Below, piece after piece: positions 1 through 6,364 of a stretch of DNA of 7,684 bases; position 1 is the first letter of the stretch; the number at the start of each line of letters is the position of its first letter. The stretch comes from Candidatus Segetimicrobium genomatis (GTDB lineage Bacteria > Sysuimicrobiota > Sysuimicrobiia > Sysuimicrobiales > Segetimicrobiaceae). Under the pieces are notes generated by a model. It was not told the origin of the DNA. It saw only the letters and a program-made list of their open reading frames with translations, and ran no database searches. The stretch covers positions 1-7,684 of the forward strand of contig VBAO01000089.1 of NCBI GenBank assembly GCA_005883865.1. The letters run 5' to 3'. The translations under genes were made by a program, and so were the position numbers.

Positions 1-644
1 TCGGGCGGCCGCGACTCCCCCCAGGCCCGCATGTCCCGCCGCCCGGCCCGCTCGAGGCCGGCGCGCAACCGCGCGGCCAAATCGTTGTTCTCGGCGTGAA
101 CCCCGAGCAGGCCGTCCCACGCCGCGATGCGCTTCATCCCCTCCCACAACACCCCGTCGTCCGCCCGCGCGAACTCGGTCCCGGCCTCGATCATGAAGGC
201 CTTGAACCCCGCGACCCCCGCCCGATGCAGTCCGTCGAGGGCCGCCACGTTGTCGGTGACGAGCCCGCCCCACAGGGCGTAGTCCACGACTGCCTTCCCG
301 CCGATCGCCTCGCGCTTCGCCGCCAACGCGCGCGTGTCGATCGTCGGCGGGTTGGCGTTCAGGGGCATCTCGATGACCGTCGTCACCCCTCCGGCCGCCG
401 CGCTCCAGGTACCAGTCTCGAACCCCTCCCAGTGGGTCCGCCCCGGCTCATTGAAGTGGACGTGGGGATCGACGCATCCGGGAAGCATCAGCCGGCCCCT
501 GGCCTCGATCACTTCGTCGGCATCGGGCCGCTGCCCGGGATCCAGGAGCGCGGACACGCGCCCGCCGGCGATCACCAGGGTGGCGGGGACGATGCCCGCG
601 TGGGTCGCCACGACGCCGCCGATGATGGCCGTCTCGGGCTTCAC
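1..644 (-). CDS. allB: Allantoinase-type cyclic amidohydrolase, N-terminal part (cut by window edge)
   Basis: Reading leftward from a GTG at 644-642, 214 codons are open and run off the window at base 1. Seen: the metal-binding D-P-H-V-H motif (Asp59, His61, His63), followed by the NEPGRTHWEGF stretch (residues 65-75). In this superfamily that stretch is typical of allantoinases; dihydroorotases usually have REPG here. Also present are a GFKAF motif whose Lys148 would be the carboxylated bridging lysine, His183 in GVHAEN, and the W-x-E-S-R-P signature (208-213) just before the edge. The third metal-binding histidine and the catalytic aspartate lie outside the window. Family knowledge: allantoinase hydrolyses (S)-allantoin to allantoate in cytoplasmic purine-ureide breakdown. 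A hydantoinase or other amidohydrolase of the same branch is the main alternative. The GTG start has only a weak Shine-Dalgarno; it was chosen because the protein begins directly before the usual first beta strands. The gene diverges from the molybdoenzyme operon. Confidence 0.85.
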   Translation of the reverse strand, partial: MKPETAIIGGVVATHAGIVPATLVIAGGRVSALLDPGQRPDADEVIEARGRLMLPGCVDPHVHFNEPGRTHWEGFETGTWSAAAGGVTTVIEMPLNANPPTIDTRALAAKREAIGGKAVVDYALWGGLVTDNVAALDGLHRAGVAGFKAFMIEAGTEFARADDGVLWEGMKRIAAWDGLLGVHAENNDLAARLRAGLERAGRRDMRAWGESRPP

Positions 645-748
645 GGCCCGGGATATTCCATCGGGCCCGAGGGTTTTCCCCTCGCCGCGGCCCGCGCGGA
701 AGGCGTCGGAGCAGGAATCGAGCGCCCGGACGCGGTAGGTGGAGAGGC
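645..748. promoter_or_regulatory. Divergent intergenic region with small hairpin
   Basis: These 104 bp separate the divergent amidohydrolase and Fe-S/NrfD genes, so promoters for both should lie here if the gene starts are right. It contains a GC-rich inverted repeat: CGAGGG at 668-673 pairs with CCCTCG at 679-684 around a TTTTC loop. A slightly AT-richer patch (GGATATTCC, 651-659) sits close to the GTG of the minus-strand gene. I cannot make out convincing -35/-10 hexamers in either direction, so this is a location-based call only. The right end carries the Shine-Dalgarno AGGTGGAG (737-744) of the plus-strand gene. Confidence 0.4.
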
Positions 749-2347
749 ATGAGCGCCACGAGCGTGCACGGCCTCGTGGAGGCCCCTCTTGTCCCGTCGC
801 GCCCCGTGCGATGGGCCAAGGTCATCGATCACACCCGGTGCATCGGCTGTCACGCCTGCACGACGGCGTGCAAATCCGAAAACGAGGTGCCCCTCTCCGT
901 CACCCGCACCTATGTAAAGTCCGTGGACGTCGGGATCTTCCCGCAGGCCCGCCGCGTGTTCCAGGTCACCCGCTGCAACCAATGCGACGATGCGCCCTGC
1001 GCCACCGCGTGCCCCACCACGGCGATGTACCGGCGGCGGGACGGGATCGTCGACTTCGACAAGGCCGTGTGCATCGGGTGCAAGGCGTGCATCGCCGCCT
1101 GCCCGTACGACGCCATCTTCATCAACCCCGACGACCATTCGGCGGAGAAGTGCAATTTCTGCGCCCACCGGATCGACATGGGCCTGGAGCCGGCGTGCGT
1201 CGTGGTCTGCCCCACCGAAGCCATCCTCGTCGGCGACCTCAGCGATCCGGCGTCGCGGGTCGCTCAGATCGTCCACCGGGAGCCCGTCACGGTGCGGCGC
1301 CCTGAGAAGGAGACGCGCCCCAAGCTCTTCTACAAGGGGGCGCACGAGGCGACCCTGGATCCGATCGCCGCGCGCCGTCCGCCGGGCGGGCTGTTCATGT
1401 GGAGCGAGCAGGGCCGCGCCTCCCACCAGGTCACCTCGGGCCACCCCGACGGCTGGAGCACCTCATCCGCCGCCGCGCTGTTGAGCTACGATGTGGCGCA
1501 TCAGGCGCCCTGGGGATGGCAAGTCAGCCTGTACACCTGGACCAAAGGGATCGCCGCGGGGGCGTACCTGGTCCCGTTGCTCCTGATCCTGGGCGGGTGG
1601 CTGTCGTGGACGAGCGTCCTGTGGTTCTGGTCGGCCCCCGTGCTGGCCGCCGTTTTCCTCGCCGCGACCGCCGCGCTGCTCATCGCCGACCTCGAGCACC
1701 CGGAGCGCTTCTACCTGATCCTCACGAGACCCCAGCACTCGAGCTGGCTGGTCAAAGGTGCGTTTATCATCGCGGGGTACGCCCTGGTGCTGGCCGGGCA
1801 CGTCGCCGCCGCGTTTCTCGGTGGGAGCGAGGTGCAGGCGGCCCTTGCGGTCGGGGGGCTGCCGCTGGCCGTGTTGACCGCGGTCTACACCGCCTACCTC
1901 TTCGCCCAGGCCAAAGCGCGGGACCTCTGGCAGAACCCCCTGCTTCCCCCGCACTTTCTCGTTCAGGCGGTGCTCGCCGGCGCCGCGGCGCTGGTGCCGC
2001 TCGCGGTGCGGTTCGAGCCGGGAGTCGTCCGGCCGCTCCTCTGGATGCTGGGGGGCGCCACCCTGCTGCACCTCCTGTTCGCCTGGGGCGAGACCACCCT
2101 GACCCCTTCGACGGCGCACGTGCGGCTCGCGGTTCATGAGATGACCAACGGACGGTACCGCGTGTTCTTCTGGTCGGGCATCACGCTGAGCACGCTGGCG
2201 CTGCTCGCGTGCGGCCTCGGCGTGGAGAGCGTCTTCCCGTCGCAGGACACATGGGTGGCCCTGGCCGCCGGCCCCCTGGCCTTGGCCGGCCTGCTGGCCT
2301 ACGAACACACCTACGTCCAGGCGGGGCAGGCCGTCCCACTGGCCTAG
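749..2347 (+). CDS. Fused four-cluster [4Fe-4S] subunit and NrfD/PsrC-type membrane anchor of a molybdoenzyme complex
   Basis: The 532-aa protein has two parts. Residues 25-160 are a DmsB/NrfC/PsrB-like ferredoxin with all 16 cluster cysteines: C31/34/37/41, C76/79/84/88, C108/111/114/118 and C135/138/150/154. A linker (about 160-255) leads to an NrfD-family membrane domain starting at PWGWQVSLYTWTKG (254-267). About eight hydrophobic segments follow, near 266-286, 290-313, 335-357, 365-387, 402-420, 427-446, 472-491 and 500-519, with the family-like DLEHPERF motif at 314-321. Role by family: the clusters carry electrons between the catalytic molybdenum subunit and the quinone pool, which the membrane part contacts. 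In most complexes these are two proteins; here they are one. There is no Tat or Sec signal, so the Fe-S domain should lie in the cytoplasm. The ATG is preceded by AGGTGGAG with good spacing. The gene ends 10 bp before the catalytic gene and is the first of the operon. Fold and role are secure; the electron direction is not known. Confidence 0.93.
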   Translation: MSATSVHGLVEAPLVPSRPVRWAKVIDHTRCIGCHACTTACKSENEVPLSVTRTYVKSVDVGIFPQARRVFQVTRCNQCDDAPCATACPTTAMYRRRDGIVDFDKAVCIGCKACIAACPYDAIFINPDDHSAEKCNFCAHRIDMGLEPACVVVCPTEAILVGDLSDPASRVAQIVHREPVTVRRPEKETRPKLFYKGAHEATLDPIAARRPPGGLFMWSEQGRASHQVTSGHPDGWSTSSAAALLSYDVAHQAPWGWQVSLYTWTKGIAAGAYLVPLLLILGGWLSWTSVLWFWSAPVLAAVFLAATAALLIADLEHPERFYLILTRPQHSSWLVKGAFIIAGYALVLAGHVAAAFLGGSEVQAALAVGGLPLAVLTAVYTAYLFAQAKARDLWQNPLLPPHFLVQAVLAGAAALVPLAVRFEPGVVRPLLWMLGGATLLHLLFAWGETTLTPSTAHVRLAVHEMTNGRYRVFFWSGITLSTLALLACGLGVESVFPSQDTWVALAAGPLALAGLLAYEHTYVQAGQAVPLA

Positions 2348-2353
2348 GGAGGA
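2346..2353 (+). promoter_or_regulatory. Shine-Dalgarno for the catalytic-subunit GTG start
   Basis: AGGGAGGA overlaps the TAG stop of the upstream gene and lies 4-5 bases before GTG 2358-2360. It is the strongest ribosome-binding signal nearby and decides for the GTG start, implying translation follows closely on the Fe-S/NrfD gene. Confidence 0.75.
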
Positions 2354-2357
2354 TCGC

Positions 2358-4430
2358 GTGGAGCTCAAGAAGCTCGACGGACTGGTGAGCGCCGCGCGAC
2401 AAGCGGCGGAAGCCCGGGGAGAAACGTTCTACCCCGGCCCGAGCCGGATCCACCTCGCGGCCTTCCCACCCAAGGAGCGGTGGAACGAGTGGGTGGAGCT
2501 CGACGCCAAGGCCTGGCCGGCGCGGGTGGAGAAGCGGTACATGCTCGTCCCCACGACCTGCTTCAACTGCGAGTCCGCCTGTGGGCTCCTCGCGTATGTG
2601 GACAGGAACACCCTGCAGGTGCGCAAGTTCGAGGGGAACCCCGAGCACCCGGGATCGCGCGGACGCAACTGCGCCAAGGGCCCCGCCACGCTCAACCAGA
2701 TTACCGACCCCGACCGGATCCTCTACCCGCTCAAGCGCGCCGGACGCAGGGGGACGGGCGGGTGGGTGCGGGTCAGCTGGGACGAGGCCCTCGATGATAT
2801 CGCGGCCCGGGTGCGCCGGGCGATCACCGAGGAACGCCCCAACGAGATCATGTACCACGTGGGCCGCCCCGGGGAGGATGGCTTTGCAGAACGGGTGCTC
2901 GCCGCCTGGGGCGTCGATGGGCACAACAGTCATACCAACGTCTGCTCGAGCGGCGGGCGGGCGGGCTACCACTTCTGGATGGGGATGGACCGGCCGAGCC
3001 CGGATCACGCAAACGCCAAGGTCATCCTGCTCGTCAGCAGCCACCTGGAGGCGGGCCACTACTTCAATCCCCACGCCCAGCGGGTGATGGAGGCCAAGCA
3101 GCGGGGGGCCAAGCTCATCGTCTTCGACCCGCGGCTCTCGAACACCGCCACGCACGCCGACCACTGGGTGGCCCCCTACCCCGGGAGCGAGGCGGCGATC
3201 CTGCTGGCCATCGCGAACGAGCTCATCCAGCGGAACCTGTACAATCGGGAGTTCGTGCGCCGGTGGTGGAACTGGCAGGAGTACCTCGAACGCGAGCATC
3301 CCAAGCTTCCCCCCACGTTCGAAAATTTCGAGCGCGCCCTCAGGACGCTGTACGCGGGCCACACGTTCGAGGGCGCCGCCGACGAGTCGGGGGTGGACAT
3401 CGCGGTGCTCAGGGAGATCGCGCAGATCGTCGCGTCCGCCGGCACCCGGCTCGCCACCCACACGTGGCGGGCCGCGGCCGCGGGCAACCTCGGGGGCTGG
3501 CAGGTCGCGCGCAGCCTCTTCCTCCTCAACGCCCTCCTGGGCGCGGTGGCGACCGAAGGGGGCACGTATCCCAACGCCTGGAACAAATTCGTGCCCCGGC
3601 CGATCTATCTGCCGCCGCATCCCCCCGCGTGGAACGAGCTCACCTGGCCTCGGGAGTACCCGCTGGCGCTCAACGAGATGTCCTTCCTCCTCCCCCACCT
3701 GCTCCTGGAGGGGCGCGGCCGCCTCCAGGTCTACTTCACCCGCGTCTACAACCCCGTATGGACCAACCCCGATGGGTTCTCCTGGATCGAGGCGCTCACC
3801 GATGAGCGGCTCGTGGGGCTCCATGTCGCGCTGACCCCCACGTGGAACCGGCGTTCTTCGCGGACTACGTCTTGCCGATGGGCCACGGCTCCGAGCGGCA
3901 CGACCTCCACTCCTACGAGCAGTACGACGGCCAGTGGATCGCGTTCCGGCAGCCCGTGCTCCGCGCGGCGCGCGCCCGGCTCGGGGAGCGCATCGCGGAT
4001 ACCCGCGAGGTCAACCCGGGCGAGGTGTGGGAGGAGAACGAATTCTGGATCGAGTTGTCCTGGCGGATCGATCCGGACGGCCGGCTCGGGATTCGGAAGT
4101 ACTTCGAGTCCAAGGCCGCGCCCGGGCAGAAGCTCACCGTCGACGAGTACTACGGGTACATCTTCCAGCACGCCGTCCCCGGCCTGGCGTTGCGGGCCGC
4201 GGCCGAGGGGCTGGCGCCCTTGGAGTACATGCGCCGGTACGGGGCGTTTGAGGTCGCCAAGCGGATCGGGGCCGTTCACGAGGAACGCGTTCCCCCAAGC
4301 GAATTGGACGACGTCCGCGTCGGCTGGGCCGGCCGAGTCTACACGAAGGCGCCGGCCCCCCCAAGCCCCAATATCGTGCCCACCGGAAGCCCCGAGCCGG
4401 ATGCCGACGGACGCCGGCCGGTCGGGGTGA
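2358..4430 (+). CDS. N-terminal frame of the molybdoenzyme catalytic subunit (genuine to about base 3840)
   Basis: As it stands this frame encodes 690 aa, of which about residues 1-494 are real. Seen: a [4Fe-4S] motif C68-x2-C71-x3-C75 ... C105 (PTTCFNCESACG and RNCAKGPA), the usual N-terminal cluster site of this superfamily. YPLKRAGRR...WVRVSWDEALDDIA (123-149) follows, typical of the molybdopterin core. HTNVCSSGGRAG (192-203) places Cys196 where the protein ligand to molybdenum is expected. FDPRLSNTATHADHW...PGSEAA (256-280) is a family MGD-binding stretch. The first 60 residues hold no twin arginine and no hydrophobic segment. After codon 495 the translation becomes low-complexity (for example RRSSRTTSCRW) and ends at TGA 4428-4430; that tail of about 193 aa is an out-of-frame artefact. 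The start GTG is set by the Shine-Dalgarno at 2346-2353. Confidence 0.85.
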   Translation: MELKKLDGLVSAARQAAEARGETFYPGPSRIHLAAFPPKERWNEWVELDAKAWPARVEKRYMLVPTTCFNCESACGLLAYVDRNTLQVRKFEGNPEHPGSRGRNCAKGPATLNQITDPDRILYPLKRAGRRGTGGWVRVSWDEALDDIAARVRRAITEERPNEIMYHVGRPGEDGFAERVLAAWGVDGHNSHTNVCSSGGRAGYHFWMGMDRPSPDHANAKVILLVSSHLEAGHYFNPHAQRVMEAKQRGAKLIVFDPRLSNTATHADHWVAPYPGSEAAILLAIANELIQRNLYNREFVRRWWNWQEYLEREHPKLPPTFENFERALRTLYAGHTFEGAADESGVDIAVLREIAQIVASAGTRLATHTWRAAAAGNLGGWQVARSLFLLNALLGAVATEGGTYPNAWNKFVPRPIYLPPHPPAWNELTWPREYPLALNEMSFLLPHLLLEGRGRLQVYFTRVYNPVWTNPDGFSWIEALTDERLVGLHVALTPTWNRRSSRTTSCRWATAPSGTTSTPTSSTTASGSRSGSPCSARRAPGSGSASRIPARSTRARCGRRTNSGSSCPGGSIRTAGSGFGSTSSPRPRPGRSSPSTSTTGTSSSTPSPAWRCGPRPRGWRPWSTCAGTGRLRSPSGSGPFTRNAFPQANWTTSASAGPAESTRRRRPPQAPISCPPEAPSRMPTDAGRSG
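3834..3850 (+). other. Frameshift site in the catalytic-subunit gene
   Basis: Family sequence passes from the frame of ACC 3834-3836 to the frame of CCG 3848-3850, equal to a loss of one base (or four). Two simple repairs give a sensible protein. One extra C in the run 3835-3839 gives ...LTPHVEPAFFADYVLP. Restoring a second copy of a GAAC tandem at 3845-3848 gives ...LTPTWNEPAFFADYVLP, which looks closer to the usual T-E-T-A-x-x-A-D-Y-V-L-P pattern of the superfamily. The choice between them is an inference. Confidence 0.8.
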
Positions 4431-5467
4431 AGATCGAGGGGGACATCCTGCGAGGCTTTCCCACGCCGTCCGGCCGGCTCGAGTTCTACTCGGCCACCCT
4501 GGCCGACTGGGGATGGCCCGAGCTCGCGATCCCTACCTATATAAAGAGCCATGTTCACCCCGAGCACCTCGCCCCGGACCAGATGCTCCTCATCTCCACG
4601 TTCCGGCTCCCGGTGCAGATCCATACCCGCAGCGCGAACGCCAAGTGGCTTGACGAAATCGCCCATACCAACCCTCTCTGGATTCATCCGGCCGACGCCG
4701 CTCGGGTGGGAGTCGAGACCGGGGAGCTCGTGCGGGTCGAGACGCAGATCGGCCACTTCGTGGTCAAAGCCTGGGTCACCGAGGGGATCCGGCCCGGGGT
4801 GGTGGCGTGCAGCCACCACATGGGGCGCTGGAAACTCCATGGGGAGGGCCAGCGGCAGATGATGGCGACCGTGTCGCTCGATCGCAGCGAGAGCCGCTGG
4901 CGAATGCGGCGGCAGGGCGGCCTCCAGCCCTACGCCTCCGCGGACCCGGACACGCTCAGGATCTGGTGGACCGAGGTCGGCGTCCACCAGAACCTCACCT
5001 TCCCGGTCCATCCCGATCCGGTGTCCGGACAGCACTGCTGGCACCAGGCGGTGCGGGTCCGCAAAGCCGACTTGAACGACCGGCACGGGGACATCTTCGT
5101 CGACACGAGCATCTCGCGGAAGGTCTTCCACGACTGGCTCGCGCTCACGCGGCCGGCCGACCGGCACTCTCCGAACCGCACCCGCCGCCCATACTGGCTC
5201 ATGCGCCCGCTCCGGCCGGCCAAGGATGCCTACGGCCTCCCGCCTGCCCCTCCCCATGGGGGAGCCGCCCCTCTCAAACAGGGTGTGCCCCCTGCCCCCC
5301 GCGATGGAGGGCCCACGCCCCTCAAAGGGAAGCCTGCGTCCCGCGATGGAGGGCCCGCTCCCGTCAAAGGGAAGTCTGTCCCTCGCCCTGAGGGGCCCGC
5401 AACGAAGGATCAATCCCCCGCAAAGGTGGAAGGTCCCGAGGGACCGCCAGGCGCCGCAGGGAAGTGA
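3842..5467 (+). CDS. C-terminal frame of the molybdoenzyme catalytic subunit, with MGD-binding domain and repeat tail
   Basis: This frame is open for 541 codons from GTG 3842. That GTG is very unlikely to be a real start: it has no Shine-Dalgarno and lies inside the broken gene. Seen: FFADYVLPMG (5-14), the end of the molybdopterin core; GHGSERHDLHSYE (14-26); and FPTPSGRLEFYS (206-217), the family motif before the C-terminal domain. The molybdopterin dinucleotide-binding barrel follows: LISTFRLPVQIHTRSANAKWLDEI with NPLWIHPADAARVGVETGELVRVET (about 250-301) and VACSHHMGRW (321-330). The conserved-looking GVHQNLTFPVHPDPVSGQHCWHQ (380-402) comes after it. The recognisable protein ends near RRPYWLMRPLRPAKDAYG (448-465). 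The last 75 residues are a Pro/Gly/Lys tail encoded partly by tandem repeats. The TGA stop (5465-5467) overlaps the ATG of the TorD gene. Confidence 0.85.
   Translation: MEPAFFADYVLPMGHGSERHDLHSYEQYDGQWIAFRQPVLRAARARLGERIADTREVNPGEVWEENEFWIELSWRIDPDGRLGIRKYFESKAAPGQKLTVDEYYGYIFQHAVPGLALRAAAEGLAPLEYMRRYGAFEVAKRIGAVHEERVPPSELDDVRVGWAGRVYTKAPAPPSPNIVPTGSPEPDADGRRPVGVKIEGDILRGFPTPSGRLEFYSATLADWGWPELAIPTYIKSHVHPEHLAPDQMLLISTFRLPVQIHTRSANAKWLDEIAHTNPLWIHPADAARVGVETGELVRVETQIGHFVVKAWVTEGIRPGVVACSHHMGRWKLHGEGQRQMMATVSLDRSESRWRMRRQGGLQPYASADPDTLRIWWTEVGVHQNLTFPVHPDPVSGQHCWHQAVRVRKADLNDRHGDIFVDTSISRKVFHDWLALTRPADRHSPNRTRRPYWLMRPLRPAKDAYGLPPAPPHGGAAPLKQGVPPAPRDGGPTPLKGKPASRDGGPAPVKGKSVPRPEGPATKDQSPAKVEGPEGPPGAAGK
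5242..5384 (+). repeat. Degenerate tandem repeat, 42-bp period, encoding the catalytic-subunit tail
   Basis: Two clear copies (5301-5342 and 5343-5384) share GCGATGGAGGGCCC (5301-5314 and 5343-5356) and TCAAAGGGAAG (5322-5332 and 5364-5374), exactly 42 bp apart. An older copy of about 48-49 bp lies at about 5242-5290 (CCTGCCCC...ATGGGGGAG...CTCAAA). The period is a multiple of three, so the repeat keeps frame and gives units such as RDGGPTPLKGKPAS and RDGGPAPVKGKSVP (residues 487-514 of the C-terminal frame). The older copy contains the near-palindrome CTCCCCATGGGGGAG (5249-5263). Confidence 0.75.
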
Positions 5468-6333
5468 TGGAGATTCTCAGGGCGCTGGCCACCCTCGCTA
5501 AGCTGCTGGACCTTCCCGGTGCCCCCGAGCCCGCCACATACACCGAGGTCTTCGTGTTCAACCTCTACCCGTACGCCTCCGTCTACGTCGGACGTGAGGG
5601 GATGTTGGGAGGCGAGGCCCGGGATCGCGTGGCCGGATTCTGGAGAGCCCTGGGCCGCGTGCCGCCGGCCGAGCCGGATCACCTCACGGCGCTGCTCGCG
5701 CTGTACGCCACCCTCGCCGACCAGGAGGGGGCGGACCCCGATCCCGCGCGCCGCCTCCTGTGGCGCCAGAGCAGGAAGGCGCTCTTGTGGGAGCACCTGG
5801 CCTCGTGGCTGTTCGCGTACCTGGACAAACTGGGGGAGATCGCGCCGCCGTTCTACCGTTCGTGGGGCGCGCTCCTCGGGGAAGTCCTCGCCGCCGAGGT
5901 GGAGGCGGTGGGCCCCCAGGAGATCCTGCCGCTTCCCCTCCGCCTGGCTCCCGCGCTCCCGGATCCCAGACAGGAGGGCGCGGGGGAGTTCGCCGGCGCC
6001 TTGCTCTCCCCCGTGCGCAGCGGGGTCGTGCTCACCAGGGCAGACCTGGCGCGGGCGGCCCGCGACCTGGATGTGGGGCTCAGGATGGGTGAGCGCCGGT
6101 TCATCCTCACGTCGCTTCTGTCGCAGGATGCGGACGGGACGCTGGGATGGCTGGCCGCGGAGGCCCGGCGGTGGGCGTCCCGGCACCGCGCGCGCGAGGG
6201 GGTGGCCGGCGAGGTGGCCCGCTTCTGGGCCGGGCAGGCCGACGCCGCGGCGGCGCTCTTGGGAGCCCTCCAGCCATCGAAGGGGGAGGAACCCAAGGAT
6301 GTTCCGCCGCGCAACACGAAAGCGAGATGCTGA
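5467..6333 (+). CDS. TorD/DmsD-family molybdoenzyme maturation chaperone, enlarged
   Basis: The 288-aa cytoplasmic, helix-rich protein starts at an ATG overlapping the previous stop (TGATG, 5465-5469), with AGGGA at 5458-5462. A GTG one codon earlier is also in frame. Seen: NLYPYASVYVGREGMLGGEARDRVAGFWRAL (32-62), the first helices of the family; E69-P-D-H72 in the pattern EPDHLTALLALYATLAD (69-85), the family's E-P-x-D-H signature; and WEHLASWLFAYLDKL...PFYRSW (108-133), the next conserved helices. By family, such proteins bind the folding catalytic subunit and assist cofactor insertion, so the client should be the gene directly upstream. Most TorD proteins have 180-230 residues. Here a further segment (about 180-270, SPVRSGVVLTRADLARAARDL...GERRFILTSLLSQD) follows and its role is unknown to me. 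The last 18 residues are charged and Pro-rich. The translational overlap suggests coupling to the catalytic gene. The family call is firm; the client is inferred. Confidence 0.88.
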   Translation: MEILRALATLAKLLDLPGAPEPATYTEVFVFNLYPYASVYVGREGMLGGEARDRVAGFWRALGRVPPAEPDHLTALLALYATLADQEGADPDPARRLLWRQSRKALLWEHLASWLFAYLDKLGEIAPPFYRSWGALLGEVLAAEVEAVGPQEILPLPLRLAPALPDPRQEGAGEFAGALLSPVRSGVVLTRADLARAARDLDVGLRMGERRFILTSLLSQDADGTLGWLAAEARRWASRHRAREGVAGEVARFWAGQADAAAALLGALQPSKGEEPKDVPPRNTKARC

Positions 6334-6350
6334 GCGCGAAAATGACCAAC

Positions 6351-6356
6351 AGGAGG
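6351..6356 (+). promoter_or_regulatory. Shine-Dalgarno deciding the GTG start of the DUF1989 gene
   Basis: AGGAGG, a perfect match to the anti-Shine-Dalgarno core, lies 8 bases before GTG 6365-6367. The reading frame is open for some 280 codons further upstream across the chaperone gene, so this site is what fixes the real start. Confidence 0.85.
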
Positions 6357-6364
6357 CGCCCGCC

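Larger units (their letters stand above)
2358..5467 (+). pseudogene. Molybdopterin (bis-MGD) oxidoreductase catalytic subunit, interrupted by a frameshift near 3834-3850
   Basis: Two overlapping reading frames together make one DMSO reductase-superfamily catalytic subunit of about 1,036 residues. The first frame carries family sequence up to about codon 494, then turns into Arg/Ser/Pro/Gly-rich nonsense. At the same point the -1 frame becomes good family sequence (FFADYVLPMGHGSERHD). Domain order after joining: [4Fe-4S] motif, molybdopterin-binding core, and C-terminal molybdopterin dinucleotide-binding domain, then a low-complexity tail. It should be the active-site partner of the Fe-S/NrfD fusion encoded upstream and the client of the TorD chaperone encoded downstream. 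There is no Tat signal, so a cytoplasm-facing enzyme is inferred. The closest recognised type by eye is the PsrA/PhsA/SoeA group; SoeA (sulfite dehydrogenase) also lacks a Tat signal, but the substrate cannot be read from the sequence. A real inactivating mutation and a sequencing or assembly error are both possible. The rest of the gene shows no decay, which favours an error or a very recent mutation. Confidence 0.85.

Noticed and set aside
96..752. Plus-strand reading frame of 218 codons at the left end
   Set aside because: It is the antisense image of the allantoinase, whose metal-binding motifs are clearly read on the minus strand, and it would overlap the start of the Fe-S/NrfD gene.
2181..3824. 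Long minus-strand reading frame (547 codons) opposite the N-terminal half of the catalytic gene
   Set aside because: Same reasoning: no recognisable domain, and it lies opposite the Fe-S and molybdopterin-binding motifs on the plus strand.
3833..3842. Programmed -1 ribosomal frameshift at the GACCCCCAC run
   Set aside because: The ACC-CCC codon pair is a poor fit to the X-XXY-YYZ slippery pattern (the P-site codon would re-pair as GAC), I see no clear downstream pseudoknot or upstream Shine-Dalgarno stimulator, and a two-frame catalytic subunit is not known for this family. A plain indel is simpler.
4537..4549. AT-rich CCTATATAAAGAG as an internal promoter
   Set aside because: It lies inside conserved coding sequence (PTYIKS) and has no matching -35 element; it reads as ordinary codons.
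5249..5263. CTCCCCATGGGGGAG near-palindrome as a transcription terminator
   Set aside because: It is within the coding tail, has no following T-run, and the downstream chaperone gene overlaps the stop codon, so termination here is unlikely.
3746..5413. Long minus-strand reading frame (555 codons) opposite the C-terminal half of the catalytic gene
   Set aside because: Its translation is rich in Arg, Gly, Pro, Val and Asp with no family motif, while the opposite strand has clear molybdoenzyme sequence; long open antisense frames are normal in DNA this GC-rich.
5519..6364. Upstream extension of the DUF1989 reading frame across the chaperone gene
   Set aside because: The frame is open, but the translation is Arg/Ser/Pro-rich shadow sequence of the TorD gene; the perfect AGGAGG at 6351-6356 and the family's usual length fix the start at 6365.
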